DNA of 64,000 bases, taken from assembly GCA_017400135.1 (NCBI GenBank), contig JAFPVJ010000012.1:175172-239171 (forward strand). Reading direction: 5' to 3'. Source of the stretch: Bacteroidales bacterium (GTDB lineage: Bacteria; Bacteroidota; Bacteroidia; Bacteroidales; UBA932). The notes under the pieces are model-generated. The model saw only the letters and a list, made by a program, of their open reading frames with translations, had not been told where the DNA came from and did no database searches. This document shows positions 6,674 through 14,169 of the stretch, one piece after another. Within the stretch, counting starts at the first letter, position 1; the number at the start of each line of letters is the position of its first letter. The position numbers and the translations under genes are program-made.

Positions 6674-7641
6674 TCAAAACTTTCCCAAATAGGTTTCTTG
6701 CCAAACTTTTCTATCAGTGGGAGGAATCGTGGCTTTTCTTTTTCTTTGGAATAGGCCCGGTATAAAATCTCACCTTCATCGTCTCGCAATGAATAAATCT
6801 CTTTATTCTCGAACAAATCTTCTATGAGAACGTATGCCCAGTCATTATCATAAGCCATAACGGCTTTATAAAACAGCATCTCACGATAATAGTAGGAATA
6901 CCCCTGAAACAAGCAGCTGTCCTTTAGTTCTTCCAATATCGGAACAAAAGCGTCGTTTGGCCAATTCATCACCGCAGCCAAAGCATCATCAGTCCTCCCA
7001 AGGATGTAGGTATGATATTCTCCGTAATCAAATAGTCTATACTCCCGAAGTGCATCGACAATCAAGGGAATATCTCCCGGATTCTTATAATCTGCCAGAA
7101 TAGGCAAAAGGTTAGAATCCCCGCTGAGATACAACTCCCGGATTCTTTCATATAAGCCATCATAACCAAAGAGCCTCGAAGCGGAGCCGCTCTTGTCAAG
7201 ATGCTCGAGTCCGGAACCAAATACGATTGCACTATCAATCGTAAACGTTTGTTCTTTTGTGAAGAGGAGCGAATCTTCAAATGAAATGTTTAGCATCAAT
7301 TCAGATACGGTTGCCTTTCCCCACAAATCACCCCAAGAAATCCAAAGGCTATCCTTGTCCGTTATTTTATTGAGAAGGACATCAAAACATTTGTCACTCC
7401 GCCTGGATGCCAAACCATAATATGCAGCGACTCGCTTTGAAGGTTTCTTGGCGTACTGAGCCTGTTTTGCCAGCATTTCGTCTGAAGATGTTTTATACAT
7501 CAACTGTTGTCTAAACCATCCCATAAAGAAACCGCCGATTCCATTATTGCTTGCCCTATAAAAGACATTTCTTGGCTCACAACTAACCATTGCGCATAAG
7601 AGTAGAGCTGTGAAAAGAATTATGAAGGGGCGTTTAAACAT
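6670..7641 (-). CDS. Lipoprotein of unknown function, helical-repeat type
   Basis: 323 residues. The signal peptide MFKRPFIILFTALLLCAMVSC ends in an SC lipobox, so a lipidated envelope protein is expected. The rest is helical with short repeated helix-turn-helix units (KRVAAYYGLASRRSDKCFDVLL, PILADYKNPGDIPLIVDALRE, ALAAVMNWPNDAFVPILEELKD), reminiscent of HEAT or TPR-like solenoids. No catalytic motif is seen. It is AT-rich, stands alone, has its own promoter 4 nt before the ATG, and its stop codon overlaps the end of the repeat-encoded peptide on the other strand. Confidence 0.72.
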   Translation of the reverse strand: MFKRPFIILFTALLLCAMVSCEPRNVFYRASNNGIGGFFMGWFRQQLMYKTSSDEMLAKQAQYAKKPSKRVAAYYGLASRRSDKCFDVLLNKITDKDSLWISWGDLWGKATVSELMLNISFEDSLLFTKEQTFTIDSAIVFGSGLEHLDKSGSASRLFGYDGLYERIRELYLSGDSNLLPILADYKNPGDIPLIVDALREYRLFDYGEYHTYILGRTDDALAAVMNWPNDAFVPILEELKDSCLFQGYSYYYREMLFYKAVMAYDNDWAYVLIEDLFENKEIYSLRDDEGEILYRAYSKEKEKPRFLPLIEKFGKKPIWESFD

Positions 7642-7645
7642 ATCT

Positions 7646-7653
7646 CAAAGATA
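7646..7653 (-). promoter_or_regulatory. Minus-strand -7 box immediately before the 6670-7641 gene
   Basis: The minus strand reads TATCTTTG, an exact TAnnTTTG match. Only 4 nt separate it from the ATG at 7641, so the transcript should be leaderless. Confidence 0.65.
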
Positions 7654-7704
7654 GCACTTTTCTCTTAATTCTGACAAGTGTAAGAGCAGACCGGTTCGGG
7701 CGTC

Positions 7705-7787
7705 GCAGGGGCTCCATCCCGTGGCTGCCCCTGCGTCATTTTTACCGTAAAAATGCAGCAAGGGCTCCATCTTTCAGCGGCCCTTGC
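7705..7787. repeat. Two covarying hairpins flanking a perfect palindrome
   Basis: GCAGGGGC (7705-7712), a 14-nt loop and GCCCCTGC (7727-7734) form the first hairpin. GCAAGGGC (7758-7765), a 14-nt loop and GCCCTTGC (7780-7787) form the second. The stems differ by a G-C to A-T pair change, and both loops start with TCCATC. Between them lies CATTTTTAC-C-GTAAAAATG (7737-7755), a perfect palindrome around a single base. The gap 7642-8029 contains no supported gene. Confidence 0.7.
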
Positions 7788-7828
7788 TACAGTATGAATC
7801 ATACCCAGAAAGACTGGAAGTTAAATAT

Positions 7829-8020
7829 GGAGGCCGCAGGCCGACGGGGGGCGGGGAAGGTGGGATTTTTCGGCTTACACCTTCCCCGGCAAAAATGCCA
7901 TTCAAGGGCCCGAGAAGCTATTTCAGTGAGGAAGGTGTCGGGGCTTTTATTCCACCTTCCCCAAACAAAGGAAGACCGCCGGCAAATTATCAGCGTTCGA
8001 TAAAGTACCGGCGGTTTTTG
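7829..8020 (+). repeat. Composite hairpin repeat C, copy 2
   Basis: It begins with the same GGAGGCCGCAGGCCGACGGG as at 6411. It contains GGGGAAGGTG/CACCTTCCCC (7853-7887), a second GGAAGGTG/CACCTTCC hairpin (7930-7960), and ACCGCCGG (7975-7982) with CCGGCGGT (8008-8015) around a 25-nt loop, framed by CAAA and TTTG. The copy ends at the 3' end of the tRNA-Leu gene and has no peptide remnant. On the minus strand the last hairpin is followed by a moderately T-rich stretch and could also serve as the tRNA terminator. Confidence 0.65.
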
Positions 8021-8029
8021 CCTTTCTCG

Positions 8030-8114
8030 TGCCCAAAGCCGGGGTCGAACCGGCACGTCTTTAAGGGACACTGGATTTTGAGTCCAGCGCGTCTACCAAT
8101 TCCGCCATTCGGGC
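8030..8114 (-). tRNA. tRNA-Leu (anticodon CAA)
   Basis: On the minus strand the gene runs from GCCCGAA (complement of 8108-8114) to TTTGGGC plus discriminator A. This gives a 7-bp acceptor stem with one G-U pair. It contains GGCGGAATTGGTAGACGCGC in the D-arm region, the anticodon arm CTGGA-CTCAAAA-TCCAG with anticodon CAA, a long variable arm, and the T-arm GCCGGTTCGACCCGGC. The length of 85 nt fits a class II leucine tRNA. CCA is not encoded. Confidence 0.95.
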
Positions 8115-8172
8115 AGTCTTGCCATCGGATGCTGGCAGGTGCAAAGGTATTGATTTTTCGAAAAAAATATCC

Positions 8173-9552
8173 TCAACGGACTGTGGCGGTGGCGGACAGG
8201 GCGTTGCTTTCGGCGTCCCAGGAGTCGCGCGCGGTCAGGCTCACTTCGTAGCTGCCGGGCTCCAGGGGTATCTCCAGGCTCCAGGCCTTTTTCATGGCAG
8301 ACGGCTGCGGGACGTGGTAGAAATCAGCGAGGACCTTCTTCGTGCAGACGGCTTTCCCGTCCCGGCTCACCGTGACGAAATACGTATGCACGAATTCGTC
8401 ATCTTCACCCGCAGCCCAGCGGACGATCACCTTCCCTTCCAGTCCCTCCGCCTCCAGCGAACGAAGCACCGGGGCGTTGTTCATCGCCGCGCGGACCTGG
8501 TGGGAATACGTCTTCAGATGGCTGCCGTCCTTACGCGGATGCCGGAGCACCCAGGGCTCCCCGATCGTGGTCTGGTTGTAGAAATCCATGCGCTGGACGC
8601 GCAGGTTGCCTTTGTTGTCGAACTGCAGCAGGAGGCCCTGGGAGAATTCATCCTTGTCCTTCATGATGGTCAGGCCCGCCATGGCTTCATAGCCGCCGTT
8701 GTCGATCGCCATGTAGCGCACGGAGGCCGTTCCCATCGAGGTAAAGTCCCCCTGCCAGATGCTGCGCGGGTCGTTGAGGGGGAAGTGAAGATGCCCGCCG
8801 AAGGCGATGGCCTGGGGGTATTTTTTCAGGACATCGGTCAGTACCTTCGTGCTCCAGTAGCCGTTCCCCTTGGGATAGACGTCATCCAGCAGGCTGCCGT
8901 ACACGGTACCGTAGATCATCGCATGCGTGAGCACCAGGACATAGCGGTCGGGGTGCTCCTTCGTGATTTGGGCGAGCGTCTCGTCCAGCCAACGTATCGT
9001 CTCTTCCGGGTAGACGACGGGATTCCGTCCGTCCGGGGTGACGCAAAGAATATGGACGTCCCCGATCACGCAGTGGCGGCATTCCAGGCTGTCCCGCATC
9101 ACGGGATCGCCCACGTCGGTCCGGTAGTAATCGGGCCCGAAACGATGGGTGAACTGCTTGGCCTCCCGATAGGTGTCGGGCGTCCATTCCTTCCAGACGT
9201 CGTGGTTGCCCACGGCATAGACCATCGGCACTTCCACGGGATTGAACACGCTCTCATAGAGTCGCTTCCAGTCGTCGATCTGGGTGTATTTGCTTGCATT
9301 CCAGGCCGGACTGTCCACCAGGTCTCCGACCAGCAGCACGCCGTCCAGGCCGCCGTAAGGGGCGGCGAAGTCGCGCTCCTGGATCAGGGCGCTGCGGAAT
9401 TTGTAAGCGGGGACGGTGTTGTACGCGTCCACGTGGGTGTCGCTCATGACGGCGAGGTTGAGGACGACTTTCTTTCCGTTGAAATCCTTGGAGAAGGCGG
9501 CCGTGCCCAGCAGAAGGGCGGCCAGAAGGGCGAGATGGCGGATTTTCGACAT
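8173..9552 (-). CDS. Secreted calcineurin-like metallophosphoesterase
   Basis: 459 residues with a signal peptide (MSKIRHLALLAALLLGTAAFS). All metallophosphoesterase blocks are present in order: the DxH of MSDTHVD (about 37-43), GDLVD (about 76-80), GNHDVW (about 115-120), a THAMIYG histidine and GGHLHF. These bind the two-metal centre that hydrolyses phosphomono- or diesters. The C-terminal 150 residues look like a fibronectin/Ig-type beta domain (VIVRWAAGEDDEFVHTYFVTVSRDG). The substrate cannot be read from the sequence. It is divergent from the acyltransferase at 9618 across a shared promoter region. Confidence 0.88.
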   Translation of the reverse strand: MSKIRHLALLAALLLGTAAFSKDFNGKKVVLNLAVMSDTHVDAYNTVPAYKFRSALIQERDFAAPYGGLDGVLLVGDLVDSPAWNASKYTQIDDWKRLYESVFNPVEVPMVYAVGNHDVWKEWTPDTYREAKQFTHRFGPDYYRTDVGDPVMRDSLECRHCVIGDVHILCVTPDGRNPVVYPEETIRWLDETLAQITKEHPDRYVLVLTHAMIYGTVYGSLLDDVYPKGNGYWSTKVLTDVLKKYPQAIAFGGHLHFPLNDPRSIWQGDFTSMGTASVRYMAIDNGGYEAMAGLTIMKDKDEFSQGLLLQFDNKGNLRVQRMDFYNQTTIGEPWVLRHPRKDGSHLKTYSHQVRAAMNNAPVLRSLEAEGLEGKVIVRWAAGEDDEFVHTYFVTVSRDGKAVCTKKVLADFYHVPQPSAMKKAWSLEIPLEPGSYEVSLTARDSWDAESNALSATATVR

Positions 9553-9572
9553 GGTTCAGAACAAATGATACA

Positions 9573-9580
9573 CAAATATA
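9573..9580 (-). promoter_or_regulatory. Minus-strand -7 box for the metallophosphoesterase
   Basis: The minus strand reads TATATTTG, an exact TAnnTTTG match, 20 nt before the ATG at 9552. It lies back to back with the plus-strand box at 9594. Confidence 0.6.
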
Positions 9581-9593
9581 GACATTTCCTTCG

Positions 9594-9601
9594 TATCTTT
9601 C
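9594..9601 (+). promoter_or_regulatory. -7 box for the acyltransferase gene
   Basis: TATCTTTC, one base from consensus, lies 16 nt before the ATG at 9618. Together with 9573-9580 it forms a compact divergent promoter. Confidence 0.5.
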
Positions 9602-9617
9602 GGCAAAAGAGCATACG

Positions 9618-10781
9618 ATGGATAAACCTCGCGAAATCTGGGTGGACTGGATGCGGGTGGCCGCCTGCCTGATGGTAATGGTCGTCCATGCGACAGAGCC
9701 CTTCTATCTCGGTGGCGACGGGTCGCTGATCCTGACCCGGACTGACGCTTTCTGGGCGTCCTTCTTTGATTCACTGGTGCGCTGCTGCGTTCCCCTGTTC
9801 CTGGTGGCGTCCGGTTATCTGCAGTTCCCGCTGCATTATCCGACCGGGGAGTTTTTCCGCCGCCGGGCGGTCCGCATCCTGATTCCGTTTGCGGTCTGGA
9901 CCCTGGTCTACGCCCTGGTCTGGGGAAAGCCGGTGCAGAACTTCAAGGATCTGCTGTTCAATTTCAACTACGCGGCGGGACACCTCTGGTTCGTCTATAT
10001 GCTCGTCGGCATCTATCTGCTGATGCCGCTGCTTTCGCCTTGGGCGGAGCGGGTCGGCAGGAAGGAGCTGCTCTTTTATCTGGGCATCTGGCTCTTCACG
10101 ACGCTGATTCCACTGATTCGCGACTGGGCCGGCGGTGCACCAATGGTCATCTATGGCCCTTCCGGGCTTCCGCGCCAGTCGCTCTGGCCGCTCTGGGGCG
10201 AGGCCAGCTGGAACGCCTATGGCGTCTTCTATTATTTCAGCGGAATGATAGGTTACCTGCTGCTGGGCTTGTATTTCCGCAAGTTTGCGCCGGCGCTCTC
10301 CTGGGGCCGGACCCTCGCCGTGGCGATTCCCTTCTATCTGGCGGGTTTCGCCATCAGTTTCTGGGGCTTCCTGCGCCGCGCCTTCGAGACGGCACAGGGC
10401 GCTTTCCCGGTCGGAGGACTGGTGGAGAAGGCGGTCTGGTGGGAGACGACCTGGTGCAACGACACCCTCGGCGTGGCGCTGATGACCATCGCCCTGATCC
10501 TGATCTTCCGCAAGATCACGGCGGACGGAGGCTTCTACCGCCGCATCCTGCTGCCGGTCTCGAAGGCCAGTTACGGGATGTACTTGGCCCACTTGCTGGT
10601 GCTGGTTGCTTTCTCGGGCCTGTTCCGCCATGCGCTGGGCGTCGGAGAAGCCGGTTCGCTGGGCATCTGGACCACGCCCGTCGAGATCCTGCTGACGGCC
10701 CTCTGCACCTTCGTCACTACGGCCGTCGCCGCGGTTTGGGTCCGCAAAATCCCGCTTGTGGGGAAGTGGATTGCAGGTTGA
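9618..10781 (+). CDS. Membrane acyltransferase, acyltransferase-3 (OafA-like) family
   Basis: 387 residues with about ten hydrophobic membrane helices. The start IWVDWMRVAACLMVMVVHATEPF carries the N-terminal helix and the His characteristic of acyltransferase-3 proteins. The Arg-rich loop FFRRRAVRILIPFAVW and AGHLWFVYMLVGIYLLMPLL are also typical. Such proteins move acetyl or succinyl groups onto surface sugars or small molecules across the inner membrane. The acceptor is unknown. The gene lies just before the first SusC/SusD pair, but the 107-bp gap holds a separate promoter, so co-regulation is not implied. Confidence 0.85.
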   Translation: MDKPREIWVDWMRVAACLMVMVVHATEPFYLGGDGSLILTRTDAFWASFFDSLVRCCVPLFLVASGYLQFPLHYPTGEFFRRRAVRILIPFAVWTLVYALVWGKPVQNFKDLLFNFNYAAGHLWFVYMLVGIYLLMPLLSPWAERVGRKELLFYLGIWLFTTLIPLIRDWAGGAPMVIYGPSGLPRQSLWPLWGEASWNAYGVFYYFSGMIGYLLLGLYFRKFAPALSWGRTLAVAIPFYLAGFAISFWGFLRRAFETAQGAFPVGGLVEKAVWWETTWCNDTLGVALMTIALILIFRKITADGGFYRRILLPVSKASYGMYLAHLLVLVAFSGLFRHALGVGEAGSLGIWTTPVEILLTALCTFVTTAVAAVWVRKIPLVGKWIAG

Positions 10782-10817
10782 GTTGTCACATAGTGGACAC
10801 AATGGGTTATTTTTTCA

Positions 10818-10825
10818 TAAATTTG
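10818..10825 (+). promoter_or_regulatory. -7 box for the first SusC/SusD pair
   Basis: TAAATTTG matches TAnnTTTG and lies 62 nt before the SusC ATG at 10888. A leader of this length is typical for Bacteroidota susC genes. No clear -33 TTTG is seen. Confidence 0.5.
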
Positions 10826-10887
10826 AGCCATAAACAATAAAAACCATATCTAACGAACTATTCAATTAACCCAAAAATCCATTCAAG

Positions 10888-13800
10888 ATGAAAAGGAACA
10901 GAGTCCTTCGAGCATGCTTCATGCTCTTGTTCGTGTGTATGTCGGTGGCCCTTTCGGCCCAGACATACAGGACTATCTCCGGAACGGTGAAAGATGCCGC
11001 CGGAGAAGGCATCATCGGAGCGGGTGTCGTCGTTCAAGGTACATCGAACGGTGTCATCACGGCCCCCGATGGTTCTTTTACTCTCAAGAATGTACCGGAC
11101 GGCGCTTCCCTGGTCGTATCCTGCGTGGGATACAAGACCCAGGTATTCCCTGCGCAGAACGGGACCATCATCCTCGCCGAGGACAGTGAAGCGCTGGACG
11201 AGACCATCGTCGTTGCTTACGGTACGGCGAAGAAATCAAGCTTCACCGGTTCGGCGAGCGTCGTCAAGGCCGACCAGATTGAGAAGATTTCCGGTTCCGG
11301 TTTTTTGGAGACCCTGCAGGGTATGTCCACCGGTGTCCAGATCGTCAACAACGAAGGTAACCCGGGCGGTACCTCCCGCATCCAGATCCGTGGTATCTCC
11401 TCCATGGCCGGTGTGACCGACCCTCTGTATGTCGTCGACGGCATGCCTTACGACGGTACCCTGAACTCCATCAATCCTTCCGATATCGAGTCGATGACCA
11501 TCCTGAAGGATGCGGCTGCATCCTCCCTGTACGGCTCCCGTGCAGCTAACGGCGTCGTCGTGATCACGACCAAGAAGGGTAGGAGCGGCAAGCCGGTGGT
11601 CAACCTGCGTGCGGGTTGGGGTACGTCCGATGCGGCGGTCCCGTTCCATACCAAGGCGGATCCGAAGCAGCAGCTCCTCAACAACTGGCGTGCCCTTTAC
11701 AACGACCAGGTGTACTACCACGGCGCTGATTCCCAGACGGCCGGTGACTATGCCTCGGCTAATGCGGTCGGCCTCTGCGTCAACCCTGTCACCAATTCGA
11801 AGGGCGAGACCTGGTACGTCACTCCGTTCAAGTGGCCTGGGAGCGCTTCCAACTTCTTCTCCCATGACGGGAAAGGTAATGTCAGCCTCAACCCGAACCT
11901 GGAGTATGTCTGGGACAAGTCCGACTGGGAGTGGAATGATGTGGTCTTCCACCACAAGATCCGTTCGGACTACGGCGTCGACGTGAGCGGCACCTCCGCC
12001 AACGGCAAGACCAACTATTTCTTCTCCGGCGGCTACCTGGATGACCAGGGCTATGCCAACCGTGACTACTACAAGCGCTATTCCTTCCGTGCCAACGTGG
12101 AATCCGAGATTACGAAGTGGCTCCAGATGGGCGGCAGCCTGGCCTACAGCTATGCCCGCCGTACCACGCTGCAGTACAACCGAATGCTCAACTTCCACAA
12201 CTCCCTGTGTTCCCCGTACCTGCGTAACGCGGACAACACCGACTGGGTCTATTCCGAGAAGACGGGTGAACGCATGTATGACTATGCGACCAACAATGCC
12301 TTGTACTTCGGCATGCCTGCTGTCGGCAGGGGCGACTATTGGGACAATCCTAACGACGAGGACTTCGAAAGCCACGCCTATACGACCATGACGGCCAAGT
12401 ACTTCGTGAATTTCAAGCTTCCGTACGGTTTCAACTTCCGTTCTTCGATCAATATCGATGACAACCTCGTCACGGACTACAACTACGGCTCCGCCGTCCA
12501 TGGTGAGGATCAGGTAGCTCCTTACGGCATCACGGTGAAGACCACCGGTGGCTGGGCTGACCGGACCAACACCCATATCATGTCCTCCACCTGGAACAAC
12601 CTGCTGACCTGGGACAAGAACTTCGGCGACCATAACCTCAACCTGCTGGCCGGTCATGAGTTCTATTCCTACAACGATGAGTACAATTACGGCTATGGTG
12701 AGGGTATCATGAATCTGGGCCAGTTCGAACTGGCTTCCACGACGGCTAACTGGGAGACCGACTCCAATATCATCAAATACCGTCTCCTCTCCTTCTTCGG
12801 CAAGGCGGACTACAACTACGCCAACCGTTACTTCCTCTCCGCGTCCTTCCGCCGGGACGGCTCTTCCCGTTTCCATCCGGATAACCGTTGGGGTAACTTC
12901 TGGTCCGTGGGCGCTTCCTGGAGACTCAGCAACGAGCCCTTCATGAAAGACATCCCCTGGCTGGACAACCTCCTTTTCCGTTCCAGCTACGGAACCTCCG
13001 GTAACGACCGCCTCTATATCCGGCAGGCCAACAAAGGAAAGCCCGGCGACGAGATCTACTATGCTTATCAGGCCTATTATGAGCCGGACAACTTCATGGG
13101 TCAGTCCGGATACAAGCCTTCGACCGCTTACACGCCGGACCTGAAGTGGGAAAAGAACCAGCAGTTCAATGTTGCGACGGACTTCAGCCTCTTCCGCGGT
13201 CGCTTAACCGGAACGATCGAGTACTATGTCCGCAGTTCCAAGGACCTGCTCTATTATCTGGATCTTCCGATTTCCGCCCAGGTGGGCAATGCGGTCGGTT
13301 ACAACACCAACCTCGGCAACGTCCGCAACTCCGGTTTCGAGTTCACCCTCGGCATCACGCCGGTGCAGACCCAGGACTTCGTCTGGCAGATCGATGCCAA
13401 CCTGTCCACGCTCAAGAATGAGATCACCTACCTGCCCGTCGGCGCTTATACGTACTCCTACCGTTCGACGTCTCACCGTCTGGAAGAGGGGCACTCCCTG
13501 TTCGAATTCTATACTGTCCACAATGCGGGCGTGGATCCCCAGACCGGTCTCATGTCCTATGTCCTGAAGGACGGTACCATCACGACGGACTATGACGGAA
13601 AGGTTTCGACGGACGACTATGACTGGTGCGGTAGCGCCATTCCGAAGGCGTTCGGTTCCCTCACCAACAGCTTCCGCTGGAAGAATTTCGATGCTTCCAT
13701 CATGTGGTACGGCTCCTTCGGTTCCTACCTGTTCAACTACCTGTTCTTTGAGGCGGGTACCCTGCGTACCTGTGTCGGTCTGATGCAGGATGTGGCTGGC

Positions 13801-14157
13801 GTGGACGTCTGGGAGAAGCCCGGCGACCAGGCCAAGTACCCTCGCTGGAGCACCGAATACGACAGCCGCAACCGCAAGAACTCCGACTTTTTCATCATCA
13901 AGAACGACTACCTGCGCCTGCGTAACGCTTCCATCGGCTACACCATTCCGAGGAACCTTCTCAAGAAGGTCAACATCTCCAATCTCCGTGTTTACATCTC
14001 GGGAGACAACCTGCTGACCTTCGGTAACGCTGCCAAGCAGCACACCGATCCTGAAACGGGCATCAGCGGCAACAACTACAACGGTAACTCGCAAACCGAC
14101 TATGGTGTGCAGACTTCCCGCCGTGTTTATATGGCCGGTATCCAGTTAACTTTCTAA
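10888..14157 (+). CDS. SusC-like TonB-dependent outer-membrane transporter (pair 1)
   Basis: 1089 residues. The signal peptide (to about residue 25, LSAQ) is followed by a CarboxypepD_reg-like domain (about 28-105: ISGTVKDAAGEGIIGAGVVV...GTSNGVITAPDGSF). The TonB-box-like DETIVVAYGT leads into the plug (LQGMSTGVQIVNNEGNPGGTSRIQIRG, PLYVVDGMPYDGTLNSINPSDIESM, ILKDAAASSLYGSRAANGVVVITTKKG), and a long 22-strand-type barrel ends in QLTF. It should import oligosaccharides using TonB energy, with the SusD at 14170 as its lid. No glycosidase is directly attached to this pair, so the substrate is inferred from the neighbouring mannan locus and is uncertain. Confidence 0.95.
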   Translation: MKRNRVLRACFMLLFVCMSVALSAQTYRTISGTVKDAAGEGIIGAGVVVQGTSNGVITAPDGSFTLKNVPDGASLVVSCVGYKTQVFPAQNGTIILAEDSEALDETIVVAYGTAKKSSFTGSASVVKADQIEKISGSGFLETLQGMSTGVQIVNNEGNPGGTSRIQIRGISSMAGVTDPLYVVDGMPYDGTLNSINPSDIESMTILKDAAASSLYGSRAANGVVVITTKKGRSGKPVVNLRAGWGTSDAAVPFHTKADPKQQLLNNWRALYNDQVYYHGADSQTAGDYASANAVGLCVNPVTNSKGETWYVTPFKWPGSASNFFSHDGKGNVSLNPNLEYVWDKSDWEWNDVVFHHKIRSDYGVDVSGTSANGKTNYFFSGGYLDDQGYANRDYYKRYSFRANVESEITKWLQMGGSLAYSYARRTTLQYNRMLNFHNSLCSPYLRNADNTDWVYSEKTGERMYDYATNNALYFGMPAVGRGDYWDNPNDEDFESHAYTTMTAKYFVNFKLPYGFNFRSSINIDDNLVTDYNYGSAVHGEDQVAPYGITVKTTGGWADRTNTHIMSSTWNNLLTWDKNFGDHNLNLLAGHEFYSYNDEYNYGYGEGIMNLGQFELASTTANWETDSNIIKYRLLSFFGKADYNYANRYFLSASFRRDGSSRFHPDNRWGNFWSVGASWRLSNEPFMKDIPWLDNLLFRSSYGTSGNDRLYIRQANKGKPGDEIYYAYQAYYEPDNFMGQSGYKPSTAYTPDLKWEKNQQFNVATDFSLFRGRLTGTIEYYVRSSKDLLYYLDLPISAQVGNAVGYNTNLGNVRNSGFEFTLGITPVQTQDFVWQIDANLSTLKNEITYLPVGAYTYSYRSTSHRLEEGHSLFEFYTVHNAGVDPQTGLMSYVLKDGTITTDYDGKVSTDDYDWCGSAIPKAFGSLTNSFRWKNFDASIMWYGSFGSYLFNYLFFEAGTLRTCVGLMQDVAGVDVWEKPGDQAKYPRWSTEYDSRNRKNSDFFIIKNDYLRLRNASIGYTIPRNLLKKVNISNLRVYISGDNLLTFGNAAKQHTDPETGISGNNYNGNSQTDYGVQTSRRVYMAGIQLTF

Positions 14158-14169
14158 ATGACTGCCGTT

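Noticed and set aside
7784-8251. 155-codon open frame across the composite repeat and tRNA-Leu
   Set aside because: It reads through the repeat 20-mer, the hairpins and the tRNA; it cannot be a real gene.
8119-9672. 517-codon plus-strand open frame opposite the metallophosphoesterase
   Set aside because: All five metal-binding motifs are on the minus strand; the plus-strand translation is an antisense artefact overlapping the tRNA.
10782-10887. Acyltransferase and SusC pair 1 as one operon
   Set aside because: The 106-bp gap holds a TAAATTTG box at 10818 and gives no sign of coupling; cotranscription cannot be claimed.
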